From positions 62,001 through 126,000 of the forward strand of contig JADJMV010000001.1 in the NCBI GenBank assembly GCA_016709445.1: a stretch of 64,000 bases of DNA, written 5' to 3'. Each line of letters opens with the position of its first letter. Within the stretch, counting starts at the first letter, position 1. Shown in pieces: positions 1-8,103 of the stretch. This stretch comes from Phycisphaerales bacterium (GTDB lineage Bacteria; Planctomycetota; Phycisphaerae; Phycisphaerales; UBA1924). The position numbers were made by a program, and so were the translations under genes. Under the pieces are notes generated by a model. It saw only the letters and a program-made list of their open reading frames with translations. It was not told the origin of the DNA and did no database searches.

Positions 1-1772
1 CTCCCGGTGTACCCCACCCCGCCCATATCTCCGGTCGCGAGCTTGGACCCCTCGACCGCCAGGGTTTGCAGGTTCACCCGCCACACGCCGTCGCTGGTCA
101 CGACGGCGATGTAGGCGTACTTCCCGTCCGGTGAGATCTCGAGCTGATCGCCCCGCGTCGAGATCGTCACATCCGCGCTGGTCAGCGAGCCGAGGTCGAT
201 CACCCGCACGAACGTGTCGTCGCGGTTGGTCACCACCGCCCGCGTGCCGTCGGGGGTGATCTTCACCTGGCCGGGACGCAGCCCGGTATCGACATACCCA
301 AGCATCGCCATGCTCGACGCGTCGAACACGCTCGCATTGCGGCTGAACTGGTTTGTCGTCACCACCGTCCCCGCGTCCGGGCTCACCGCGATCGTCCGGG
401 GCTTGTCGCCCTCCGGCGGCGGGCCGGACGAGCGGGCCTCCTCCAGAAACCCCGACGAGCCGTTGGTGTTGACCACCACCATGTCCTCGCCGAACGTCGT
501 CGCCACCATCACCCCGCGAGGGTCGGCCGGGGACACCGCGCCGATGGAGCACGACACGAAGTTGTTCAGGTCTTTGACGATCGTCCCTGTCGCGTAGGAG
601 ATCAGGCTGCCCCGGAAGCCCACGCTCATCGCGTAGAGCCCGTCCCCCGTCGTGATCAGCCCGTTCACGCTCGCCGTGTTGAGATTCGAGCCGACGGCAC
701 CCGTCCCCAGGTCCACCATCCGCACCGCGTTCTGCACCGCCACGGCCGCCTTCGTGCCCGCGGGGTCCAGCGAGACCGGGCCGTACAGCGCCGTGCCCAC
801 ATTGATCGATTTGGTGATCGTCCGAGTCGCGATATCCACGACGTCGAGGCTGTTGCTGCTCCCAAATGCGTGCGTGACCACCGCCGCCGCTCCATCCGAT
901 CGCACCGCCACCGCCCGCGGCGAGTCGCTCGTGCTGATGAAGTCGACCGTCCCGGCGTCGAGGTCCACGAAGCCGATCCGGTCGTTGTAGAGATCCGGGA
1001 ATACCGCGAGCGAGCTGCCCGCCAACTCCATGGGGTTCGCGCACGCGAACGAAACCGCGAACGTCTCGAAATTCGCCGAGAGCGATACGGCGATGTCGAG
1101 GCCCCCGACCCGGCGCAGCTCCGTCCCGCTTGCCAGGTCGATCACCACCGCCTCCCCGCTCACCATGCACACCACCAACGCGCGCGTGCCGTCCGGGGTG
1201 ATCCTTGCCTCGATTGGTCCGTCTCCTACAGGCACCACGGCGACCTCTGCCCCCGAGTCGAGGTCCACGATTGACGCGGTGTCCTCGTAGAGATTCGGTG
1301 TGACCGCCCAGTGTCCATCCGCCGAGACAGCCAGATCCGACGGCGAGCCGCTGAGCGGGATCTCCCTGATCAAGGCGCGCGTGTCCGCGTCGTACACCAG
1401 GAGATTGTGCGAATCGCGGTGCGCCAGGACGAACCACGAGCCATCCGGGCCGAACGCCGCCCCGGCCGCCGAATCGCCCTCGGGATCCGTGCCGACACCC
1501 GCGAAGGGCGCGCACGCCCCGCGCCCGGCCGATCCCGATCGGTTGACCAGCGTGCGCACCTCCCGACCCCGGAGCGTCCACGCACCGACGGGCACGTCGC
1601 CATCTGGGGAGACCGGCGCGGCACGGGTGTCCAGGAGCGCCTCGGGGCGCAGGGTTGTGACGGGCTGGGCGGCGGCGGGAGCGGTTTGTCCGGCCAGAGT
1701 GAGGCCGGCAAGGGTCAGGCCGGTCAGGGTTAGGCCGGGCAGGGTTAGGCCGAGGGGCAGGGCACGCAGCAT
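1..1772 (-). CDS. secreted YncE/YVTN-type beta-propeller protein (3' end outside window)
   Basis: The open frame runs from an ATG at 1772 to the window edge, about 590 codons, with no stop. It starts with a hydrophobic signal peptide made of repeated Gly-Leu-Thr-Leu units, ending near Ala-Ala-Ala-Gln. The rest is a series of repeats of about 40-45 residues such as 'SPDGKYAYIAVV', 'TPDGTRALVV', 'SADGHWAVTP' and 'VIDLASG', typical of YVTN/YncE seven-bladed propellers. These are usually secreted scaffolds or binding proteins. The many aligned propeller repeats make the frame secure, although it is invisible as a complete ORF. Function beyond the fold cannot be inferred. It is on the same strand as the upstream dockerin gene, but a 200-base gap makes a shared transcript uncertain. 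Confidence 0.85.
   Translation of the reverse strand, partial: MLRALPLGLTLPGLTLTGLTLAGLTLAGQTAPAAAQPVTTLRPEALLDTRAAPVSPDGDVPVGAWTLRGREVRTLVNRSGSAGRGACAPFAGVGTDPEGDSAAGAAFGPDGSWFVLAHRDSHNLLVYDADTRALIREIPLSGSPSDLAVSADGHWAVTPNLYEDTASIVDLDSGAEVAVVPVGDGPIEARITPDGTRALVVCMVSGEAVVIDLASGTELRRVGGLDIAVSLSANFETFAVSFACANPMELAGSSLAVFPDLYNDRIGFVDLDAGTVDFISTSDSPRAVAVRSDGAAAVVTHAFGSSNSLDVVDIATRTITKSINVGTALYGPVSLDPAGTKAAVAVQNAVRMVDLGTGAVGSNLNTASVNGLITTGDGLYAMSVGFRGSLISYATGTIVKDLNNFVSCSIGAVSPADPRGVMVATTFGEDMVVVNTNGSSGFLEEARSSGPPPEGDKPRTIAVSPDAGTVVTTNQFSRNASVFDASSMAMLGYVDTGLRPGQVKITPDGTRAVVTNRDDTFVRVIDLGSLTSADVTISTRGDQLEISPDGKYAYIAVVTSDGVWRVNLQTLAVEGSKLATGDMGGVGYTG
1699..1758 (-). repeat. four 15-bp tandem repeats inside a signal-peptide coding region
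   Basis: Four consecutive 15-base units start at 1699, 1714, 1729 and 1744 (GTNAGGCCGGNNAGG-like on the plus strand). Each encodes a Gly-Leu-Thr-Leu-(Pro/Thr/Ala) pentapeptide in the h-region of the propeller protein's signal peptide. Unit-number changes would lengthen or shorten the hydrophobic core by five residues without a frameshift. Confidence 0.8.
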
Positions 1773-1972
1773 GGCTCGATCCTCTCTCAGATCCGTGCGG
1801 CCGCGCAGCAACGAGCCCGCCCGGACGCCGAGCCCGATTGTGACCGACCCCGCCCGCTGGAGCAAGCGCGAAGCTTCAAGTCCGCCCGCGGAGGCTCCCC
1901 GGCGCGCCAGACCGGAATGCCGCGCGCCCCGGAGTCTCCTCCACCCCCGGGGCGCGCCGATCCGGACGAGGC

Positions 1973-2641
1973 TCAGCAGCCCGCCGTCCATAGATTCAGG
2001 AACGCCAGCACGTCCCGCGTATCGATCACGCCGTCCCCATTGATATCGGCGCGGGAGTCCCTCGCCACCCACGCGTTGAGGAAGGCCAATACGTCCCGTG
2101 TATCGACGACGCCGTCGGCGTTGAAATCGGCCACGCAGAGGAACGCCACATAGTCCTCATCGTCGTCCATGTTGATCCAGCCGACGTTCTCGCCCCATGC
2201 GTACCCCCGGATGCGGTGGGCCGCGAAGTCAAACTTGGCGTCCTGATTGGAATCCTTCAGCGCTCCCTTTGTCGAGAAGTTCACCCACCCGATGTTCTCG
2301 CCCCACCCCAGGCCGGACAGGCTGCCCCCATCGTCGATGTTCACGCCGCAGTCTGCGCCGTCGGTGTTGCCGTACGCCCGGCCGTCTGCGGGCGAGCCGT
2401 CGCCCAGGTTGATCCAACCGGTATTCTCCGCCCACACGAACCCGGAGAGGAACGCGTTGTTGTTCGGGGCGTCGTGGAACCGCACACCCTGCTGCGCGAC
2501 GGGGTCTCCCGCGTCGCGCCAGTTCATGAAGCCGATGTTTTCGCCCCAGGTGAACTTGTGGCTCGGGGAGACATCGGATTGCGCCGAGGCGATCGGGGCG
2601 GCCAGGAGCATCGTGGCCGGGATGGCGAAGTTGCTGCGCAT
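1973..2641 (-). CDS. secreted WGENxGW-repeat protein with C-terminal GC-type dockerin
   Basis: The protein has 222 residues from an ATG at 2641. A signal peptide (MRSNFAIPATMLLAAPIASAQ) is followed by four repeats of a W-(G/A)-E-N-x-G-(W/F)-x-N motif at roughly residues 30-155. Two dockerin-like calcium-binding segments follow ('ADFNADGVVDTRDVLAFLNAW' then 'DINGDGVIDTRDVLAFLNLW'), ending in Thr-Ala-Gly-Cys. The longer open frame begins upstream, but only this start gives a signal peptide. The tail matches seven other genes in this window and is a presumed anchoring or sorting module. The repeat domain is known only as a recurrent motif in secreted bacterial proteins. It lies 22 bases downstream of the beta-helix gene at 2664-3911, so the two are probably co-transcribed. 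Confidence 0.85.
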   Translation of the reverse strand: MRSNFAIPATMLLAAPIASAQSDVSPSHKFTWGENIGFMNWRDAGDPVAQQGVRFHDAPNNNAFLSGFVWAENTGWINLGDGSPADGRAYGNTDGADCGVNIDDGGSLSGLGWGENIGWVNFSTKGALKDSNQDAKFDFAAHRIRGYAWGENVGWINMDDDEDYVAFLCVADFNADGVVDTRDVLAFLNAWVARDSRADINGDGVIDTRDVLAFLNLWTAGC

Positions 2642-2663
2642 TGGCGTTCTCCCTCTGGACGGA

Positions 2664-3911
2664 TCAGTACGTGAAGTTGACGTGCGGATCTGCCGATCCC
2701 AGCGCTGATCCGCCGGCGTCGCCGAGAATGGCGTTCCCCGTGGCCGCGATCGCCACGAGGCAGGCGTTCCCCTTGACGACATCCCAGTTGGTCGTATTCC
2801 CCGAGCAGGTGTTGCCCAAGATCACATTGCCCGCGACATCGACGTCGATTCCCCGGTCATTGTCGGAGCAGTTGTTGCCCTCGATGCGGCAGTCCGAGCC
2901 GACCAGGTGTATGCCCGCGCCGCTCCCGCTCCCGGCGCCGTTGCTGTCGCACGTATTGCCGCGGACAAGGCAGTCATCGGACACCCGAATGCCGTCCGTC
3001 GAGTTGCCGCTGGCCGCGCAGTCGATGACCGAGCAACCCCTCCCAGTGTCGATCCCGAGCGCCGTGTTCGTCGAGGTCGAGCAGTGGGCAACCAGGCACC
3101 CGTCCTGGGCGACGATGCCCGTGGTGTTCCCCCCGCACGTGCAACTGACAATGGAGCAACCCGGCTGGGCCCGGATGCCCTGCGACAGGTTCGCGTTCGC
3201 CGCGCAGTTGACGAGGGAGCAGTTCGGGCCGACCCACATGCCAAATGCCGAGTTCTCGCTGGCGGTCGTGTCCGCGACGGTACTGCCGCTGCCGACACCT
3301 ATCCCCGAGCCCTGGTTGAGCCGGGCGATGCACGACTCGACGGTCACGGCGGACGAGGCGACGATGCCGTCCTGGAAGTTCGCTGACGCCACGCAGGAAC
3401 GGACGATGGCGCCGGCGGCGACCCGGATGCCGGCCTTTCCGTTCCCGGTGGAGCAGATCCCCTCGATCACGGTCCCGATCCCGTCCGAACTCCCGAGGTT
3501 GATCCCATCGCCCACGAAGCCCGACACGTTCCCGTTGCGGATGGTGACGCGTCGGACCGGGGTCGAGCACGTGATGCCGTCAAGTGTGTTGATGATTCCC
3601 TCCAGGGAGAGGCCCATGAGATCGACCGTCACGTCATCGGCCGCAATCTCGATGCCGCTCTTGAGGTTCTGGCCGAGCACCCTGCCGGTGAGGTAGTACG
3701 AGCCCGGCTGGGAGATCCTGAACACGCTGTCGGCATCGCCCGGCGTGTTGACCGCGTTGATCGCCGTCCGCGGCTCCACCTCCGAGAGCGTCTTGAACGT
3801 GCCCTGGACCGGACCGGGCGGCGGGTCGATCGGACCGGCCACAAGCACCGCGCCCGCCAAGAGACCCGCGCCCACCACCATCGCAGCCACGGAACTTCGC
3901 ATCGACGTCAT
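2664..3911 (-). CDS. secreted right-handed parallel beta-helix protein (paralogue A)
   Basis: The protein has 415 residues from an ATG at 3911, with AGGGAG nine bases upstream. A signal peptide precedes 'GPIDPPPGPVQ'. A conserved lead-in follows ('VNTPGDADSVFRISQPGSYYL'-like), then about a dozen short coils containing x-G-I-x and Asn/Ser-Gly turns, as in NosD/PbH1 beta-helices. The protein ends '..DPHVNFTY'. It is a tandem paralogue of the gene just upstream (3926-5056), 14 bases away, with the same N-terminal block and the same Asn-Phe-Thr-Tyr end. Such folds are usually polysaccharide-active or surface adhesive. I see no catalytic motif that would specify an enzyme, and there is no dockerin. 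Confidence 0.85.
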   Translation of the reverse strand: MTSMRSSVAAMVVGAGLLAGAVLVAGPIDPPPGPVQGTFKTLSEVEPRTAINAVNTPGDADSVFRISQPGSYYLTGRVLGQNLKSGIEIAADDVTVDLMGLSLEGIINTLDGITCSTPVRRVTIRNGNVSGFVGDGINLGSSDGIGTVIEGICSTGNGKAGIRVAAGAIVRSCVASANFQDGIVASSAVTVESCIARLNQGSGIGVGSGSTVADTTASENSAFGMWVGPNCSLVNCAANANLSQGIRAQPGCSIVSCTCGGNTTGIVAQDGCLVAHCSTSTNTALGIDTGRGCSVIDCAASGNSTDGIRVSDDCLVRGNTCDSNGAGSGSGAGIHLVGSDCRIEGNNCSDNDRGIDVDVAGNVILGNTCSGNTTNWDVVKGNACLVAIAATGNAILGDAGGSALGSADPHVNFTY

Positions 3912-3925
3912 CTGTGGGCTCCCTT

Positions 3926-5056
3926 TCAGTACGTGAAGTTCGCGTTCGGATCCGTCGAGCCCGGCGCCACACCGCCCGAGTCGCCGAGCACGGCGCCGCC
4001 GGGCTTCCCTGCCACGACAAGACAGATGTTCCCGCTCACGACGTCCCAGTTCGTCGTGCACCCGACGCACGTGTTCCGCGCGATGAAGTTCTGTGCAGAG
4101 TCGACGTCGATCCCGCGATCGGCGCCGAGGCAATCGTTGCCTTCAATCCGGTTGCCTCGCCCGGTCGCATGGATGCATGCGCCGTTGCCGAGGAATCCGT
4201 TCGACCTGCAGACACTGCCGCGGACTGTGCAGAACGACGCAATCTTGATGCCGTCGAGGTTGTTCTCGCTCGCGTTGCAGCCCTCGATCTCGCAGCCGCT
4301 GTTCGTGGAGATCCCGGCCCCCTCGTTGAGGATGACCGAGCAGCCCCTGATCATGGCCGGGCCGTGCGTCTCTATGCCGGTTGCATGGTTCTCACCGGCC
4401 GTGCAGCCGACCACGACCCCACCGTCGCCGACGGAGATCCCGACGAGGTTCGCCGTCGCCGTGCACCCGTCGATGACGCTGTCGGCCAGCGCGGAGATCC
4501 CCCCGGCCGCGTTGTTGGACGCGCCGCACGCGTGGATCCCCGTGCTGGCACTCCCGACGATCCCCCACCCACCGTTGCCTGTCGACACGACCGATTCGAC
4601 GATCGTCGTCACCCCGAGTTGGATGACAGCTCCCAGGTCGACGCCATCGCCCCCGAAGCCGGTCACGAGGCCGTTGCGCACCCGCACGCCGGCGGCCGCG
4701 ACCGTCGCCGTGATCCCGTCCAGCGAGCCGGCGACCCCCTGGATGGTGAAGCCCAGGAGGTCGATCTGGACGTTCGCCGAGGCGATCTCGATCCCGCTCT
4801 TGCCGCTCTGGCCGGTCACGTTTCCGGGCAGGTAGTACGACCCTGGCTGCGTGATTCGGTACAGACTGTCGGCGTCGCCGGGCGTGTTGACCGGGTTGAT
4901 CGCGACCCGTGGCTCTACTTCCGCGAGCGTCTTGAACGTGCTCTGCACCGGGCCGGGCGGCGGGTCGATCGGACCGGCCATGAGCACTCCGGCCATCGCC
5001 AACACACCGACGCCGAGACCTACGCCCAGCCACATCGCTCGCGTGTTTGGCACCAC
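3926..5056 (-). CDS. secreted right-handed parallel beta-helix protein (paralogue B)
   Basis: The protein has 376 residues. Two adjacent GTG codons (5056 and 5053) follow a strong GAGGAGG ribosome site; the second gives better spacing. A hydrophobic signal peptide precedes 'GPIDPPPGPVQSTFKTLAEVEPR', shared with paralogue A apart from a few residues. Short beta-helix coils follow ('GNNRIEGN'-like turns), and the protein ends '..DPNANFTY'. It is the first gene of an apparent three-gene minus-strand operon (3926-5056, 2664-3911, 1973-2641). The pair probably arose by tandem duplication. The function is unknown beyond being a secreted beta-helix. Confidence 0.85.
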   Translation of the reverse strand: MVPNTRAMWLGVGLGVGVLAMAGVLMAGPIDPPPGPVQSTFKTLAEVEPRVAINPVNTPGDADSLYRITQPGSYYLPGNVTGQSGKSGIEIASANVQIDLLGFTIQGVAGSLDGITATVAAAGVRVRNGLVTGFGGDGVDLGAVIQLGVTTIVESVVSTGNGGWGIVGSASTGIHACGASNNAAGGISALADSVIDGCTATANLVGISVGDGGVVVGCTAGENHATGIETHGPAMIRGCSVILNEGAGISTNSGCEIEGCNASENNLDGIKIASFCTVRGSVCRSNGFLGNGACIHATGRGNRIEGNDCLGADRGIDVDSAQNFIARNTCVGCTTNWDVVSGNICLVVAGKPGGAVLGDSGGVAPGSTDPNANFTY

Positions 5057-5192
5057 CCGCCTCCTCTCGGAGCGAAGCGTCGGGCGGGCCCCGAGAGGGT
5101 CTCGGCGGCCGGCGTCCGCGCCGGGCTCCGGAGGGACTACCGACGCTCCGGGCCCCGATGGACGCCGAAGCGCAAGGGCATTTTCTGGCCGG

Positions 5193-7664
5193 CTACCAGG
5201 CCGGCCCCATGCCCCCCCTCCGGCGCGGGGCCGGGGTGGCCTCGGCGCTCGGGGCGTCGTCGTCGGGCTTGAGGGCCTTGGCGATCCGGGCTTTGAGATC
5301 CGCGATATGGGCGCTGGTCGTGGGGTCGTCGCTCGCCCCGAGCATGCCGTCGATCGTCGTCAGTTCGGCCCGGGCGAAGGCGGGGAAGTCCGAGTTCGCG
5401 GCCGGGTTGGTCAGGGCGCCGGCGAGGGTGTCGATGTACTGACGCTGCAGGTTGCGTCGGTACAGGCTCGGACGCCCCCCCTTCGAGAACTCCGCGAAGA
5501 CGCCCCCGCGGAGGTCGGCGAGGAAGTCCGGGATGGTGTAGGCGTCCTCGTTCCGCTGGGCCAATTCGGCCATGCGGTTGATGCGCCCCGGGTTCAGGAG
5601 CGAGCGGAGGACGCCGCCCTGCGCCCCTCCGACTCGGTCGGCGACACCTGTGGGGCTGAGCCTCGCGACGATGTCCTCGCTGACCATGGCCGCATCGGGC
5701 TCGGCGAGCGCGTTGTCGAGCAGGAAGCCGACGGCCTCGCGCTGCCGCTTGGCCGAGACCGGGAAATATCGCTGGTCGGCATCGCCATAGAAGAGGTTGA
5801 CCTGCTGCACACCGGCGACGAGGTTGGCCACGTGGCCCATCTCCCGGTTCCACTGGCCCCACAGCTCGTCGTACATGTTGGCGAGCAGGGTGTAATCCTT
5901 GCCCTCGTTGCAGCTCGCCGGGACGATGAACCCGGCGATGCGCTTGAGATTCTTGAGGCCCAGCGTCGTGGCCTCGACGGCGTCGTTCGAGAGGTCCTCG
6001 GTTTGTGTGGTCGGGTCGCCCCAGCCGCCGCCGAAGCGGAACATGGGCTCATCGATCTGCTTCTTCGTCAGTTTCTCGAGTTCGGCCTTCTCGTCGGCAT
6101 CCTTGGCAAACTGGCGGTAGCCCCACTCACATGCGAAGCGGTCGTACGGGCCGATGCCCGGGAGCAGCGCCGCGCCGTCACCGGGCTGGCACACGTAGTT
6201 GAATCGCGCGTAGTCCATGATCGACGGGGCGGTCCCGTTCTGCTTGGTCCACTCGGGGTCGCGGAGCTGCTTGACGGTGTAGCTGTTCGAGGCCTTGAAG
6301 TTGTGCGGGAAACCCAGGCTGTGTCCGACCTCGTGGGCGACGACGAAGCGGACGAGCTGTCCCATCAGCTCGTCGGGCAGGGGGAGCTTCTGGGCCCGCT
6401 CGTCGACGGCCGCGACCTGCACGAAGTACCAGTCGCGGACCAGCTTCATCACGTCGTGGTACATCCGCACGTCGGCCTCGAGGATCTCGCCGGTGCGAGG
6501 GTCGGAGACGTGGGGGCCGAAGGCGTTCTTGATGTCCGCCGGGAGCCAGCGGATGGAGCTGATCCTGGCGTCGTCGGGGTCCCAGGTCGGGTCCTCCTCC
6601 TCGGTCGGGGCATACTTGGCGATGATCGCGTTCTTGAATCCCGCGGCCTCGAAGGCGGGCTGCCAGTCCTCGATCCCCTGCTTCACGTAGGGCTTCAGGA
6701 AGTCCGGCACCTCCCGGGCCACATAGAAGACGATGGGCTTGACCGGCTCGGAGACCTCCGCCTCGGGGTCCTTCTTCTCGAGGCGCCAGCGGGTGATATA
6801 GCGCACGGGCTCGGCCTGGTGGTTGGCCATGTCGGCAAAGTCGGTGAAGCCGACGCTGAAGAACCCGACGCGCTCGTCCTCGACGCGCGGGGTCATCGGC
6901 GTATCGGGGAGCTTGACCATCGAGTGGGCAATCACGGCCGTCACGCCGCCCTGGTGCGGGAACTCGCCCGCGCCTGCACCGCCCCCGCCGCCGCCCCCCC
7001 CGAGCTTGAAGGTCGCAAGGACCTTGGTGTTCACATTGTCGGGGAAGGCCTTGACCTCCTGCACGAAGGAGCGTCCGGAGTCCATGCTCTGCGCCCCGAG
7101 CTCGCCGGTTGCGCTGAACTCGGGCACGTCGCTGGTGAAGAGCTTGGTGACCTCGATCACGGGTCGCTTGTCCTTGCCCCAGCAGGCGACATCGAAGGAC
7201 TGGATGATGGGCGCGAGGTTGCTGGCCTCGACGGCGAGGTGGACGGAGTCCTCCGTGTCGGCGCGGATGCCGTACTGCACGTCGCGGAGCAGGATCTTGT
7301 CTTCCCCGAACATCTCCCACCGCACGACGCGGTCGGTGATCGGCATGCCCGCATAGCTATGACCCTCGCCGGTCTGGTCGATCTGCGTGACCCAGAGCAG
7401 ATCGCGGTCGAGCGCGTCGGCGGGGAACTCGTAGTAGAGCTTGCTGTCTTGGATGTGGGTGATGACCAGGCCCTTGGCGGTCTTGGCAGACTCCTTGATC
7501 ACTTCGTCGTACGGCTTCGGACCGCTGGAGGGCGCGTCGCCGCCGCCGCCCCCGCCAGCCCCACCTCCGCGCCCCCCGCGTCCGCCGGGTTGGGCGATAG
7601 CAACCGAGGAGAGGACGGTGGCGGCCATGGCCGCCCAGAGGGCGAGGCGACGTGTGTTGGACAT
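5193..7664 (-). CDS. secreted zinc-dependent metalloprotease (DUF5117/DUF4953 family)
   Basis: The protein has 823 residues. The start is the ATG at 7664, which has a GAGGG ribosome site and is followed by a signal peptide ending at Ala-Gln. A Gly/Arg-rich linker follows. The middle holds the DUF5117-like region, and the protein contains HEVGHSLGFPH, the extended HExxHxxGxxH zinc motif (His444, Glu445, His448, His454). After it comes a Met-turn-like 'SIMDYARFNY'. This order is that of the DUF5117-DUF4953 metalloproteases, which are metzincin-like and mostly secreted or periplasmic. The substrate is unknown. The C-terminus is Arg/Gly-rich ('PRRRGGMGPAW'). It is flanked by a 436-base divergent intergenic region on its 5' side. 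Confidence 0.93.
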   Translation of the reverse strand: MSNTRRLALWAAMAATVLSSVAIAQPGGRGGRGGGAGGGGGGDAPSSGPKPYDEVIKESAKTAKGLVITHIQDSKLYYEFPADALDRDLLWVTQIDQTGEGHSYAGMPITDRVVRWEMFGEDKILLRDVQYGIRADTEDSVHLAVEASNLAPIIQSFDVACWGKDKRPVIEVTKLFTSDVPEFSATGELGAQSMDSGRSFVQEVKAFPDNVNTKVLATFKLGGGGGGGGAGAGEFPHQGGVTAVIAHSMVKLPDTPMTPRVEDERVGFFSVGFTDFADMANHQAEPVRYITRWRLEKKDPEAEVSEPVKPIVFYVAREVPDFLKPYVKQGIEDWQPAFEAAGFKNAIIAKYAPTEEEDPTWDPDDARISSIRWLPADIKNAFGPHVSDPRTGEILEADVRMYHDVMKLVRDWYFVQVAAVDERAQKLPLPDELMGQLVRFVVAHEVGHSLGFPHNFKASNSYTVKQLRDPEWTKQNGTAPSIMDYARFNYVCQPGDGAALLPGIGPYDRFACEWGYRQFAKDADEKAELEKLTKKQIDEPMFRFGGGWGDPTTQTEDLSNDAVEATTLGLKNLKRIAGFIVPASCNEGKDYTLLANMYDELWGQWNREMGHVANLVAGVQQVNLFYGDADQRYFPVSAKRQREAVGFLLDNALAEPDAAMVSEDIVARLSPTGVADRVGGAQGGVLRSLLNPGRINRMAELAQRNEDAYTIPDFLADLRGGVFAEFSKGGRPSLYRRNLQRQYIDTLAGALTNPAANSDFPAFARAELTTIDGMLGASDDPTTSAHIADLKARIAKALKPDDDAPSAEATPAPRRRGGMGPAW

Positions 7665-8103
7665 GATGCACCCTCGGTTTGGTTCGGCCTCGCGCACCGC
7701 GCGGCGGACGTCAGCCTACCGCGCCTGGTGGCCGGGTGAAAGGGGTGGAAGCGCCGGACTGACGCCGTCGGTTATCGGGCGACCGGCCATCGCAAGCCGC
7801 CGCTCCCATCGTCGATTTGCTTCCACATGACACGGCCTCCGCGCCTGCGGATCACCTGGCTCTTCGACGCCGAGGAAGACCCGCGTCTGCGCTCGGCTGT
7901 GCCAACGTGGGACGCAAGGGTTGTGAGGCGCAGGCCGCTCGGCTAGTCTGAGGCGTGGGATCAGCCCGCCGCCGGCCCCGACAAGCCCCGGAGAGCCGGG
8001 AGACATCCGTCCCGGGCTGCCCAGCGCACGCTCTGCCGATCGCGTGCACCGCGCGATTCGTGTGCGCCGCTTCGGTGACGCTGAGCCCACTCGGGAGGCC
8101 GAC
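7665..8103. other. divergent intergenic region
   Basis: This 439-base region lies between the 5' ends of the metalloprotease (minus) and the sialidase-like gene (plus). I see no convincing gene in it, only mutually overlapping open frames without a ribosome site. It contains one promoter-like element (7921-7949) for the plus-strand gene. Confidence 0.6.
7921..7949 (+). promoter_or_regulatory. candidate sigma70-type promoter for the sialidase-like gene
   Basis: TTGTGA at 7921-7926 is separated by 17 bases from TAGTCT at 7944-7949. It lies about 155 bases before the ATG at 8104, which would give a long leader. The spacing is ideal and the -35 is a partial match. This is by inspection only. Confidence 0.4.

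Noticed and set aside
5186..5206. Terminator at the end of the metalloprotease gene
   Set aside because: GGCCGG and CCGGCC can pair, but the stem covers the stop codon and no T tract follows on the minus strand.
4851..7739. 962-residue open frame on the plus strand over the metalloprotease
   Set aside because: It is the antisense shadow of the HEVGHSLGFPH gene, with no family features or ribosome site. Similar long shadows at 8485-11184, 40918-43632 and 55048-57555 were dropped for the same reason.
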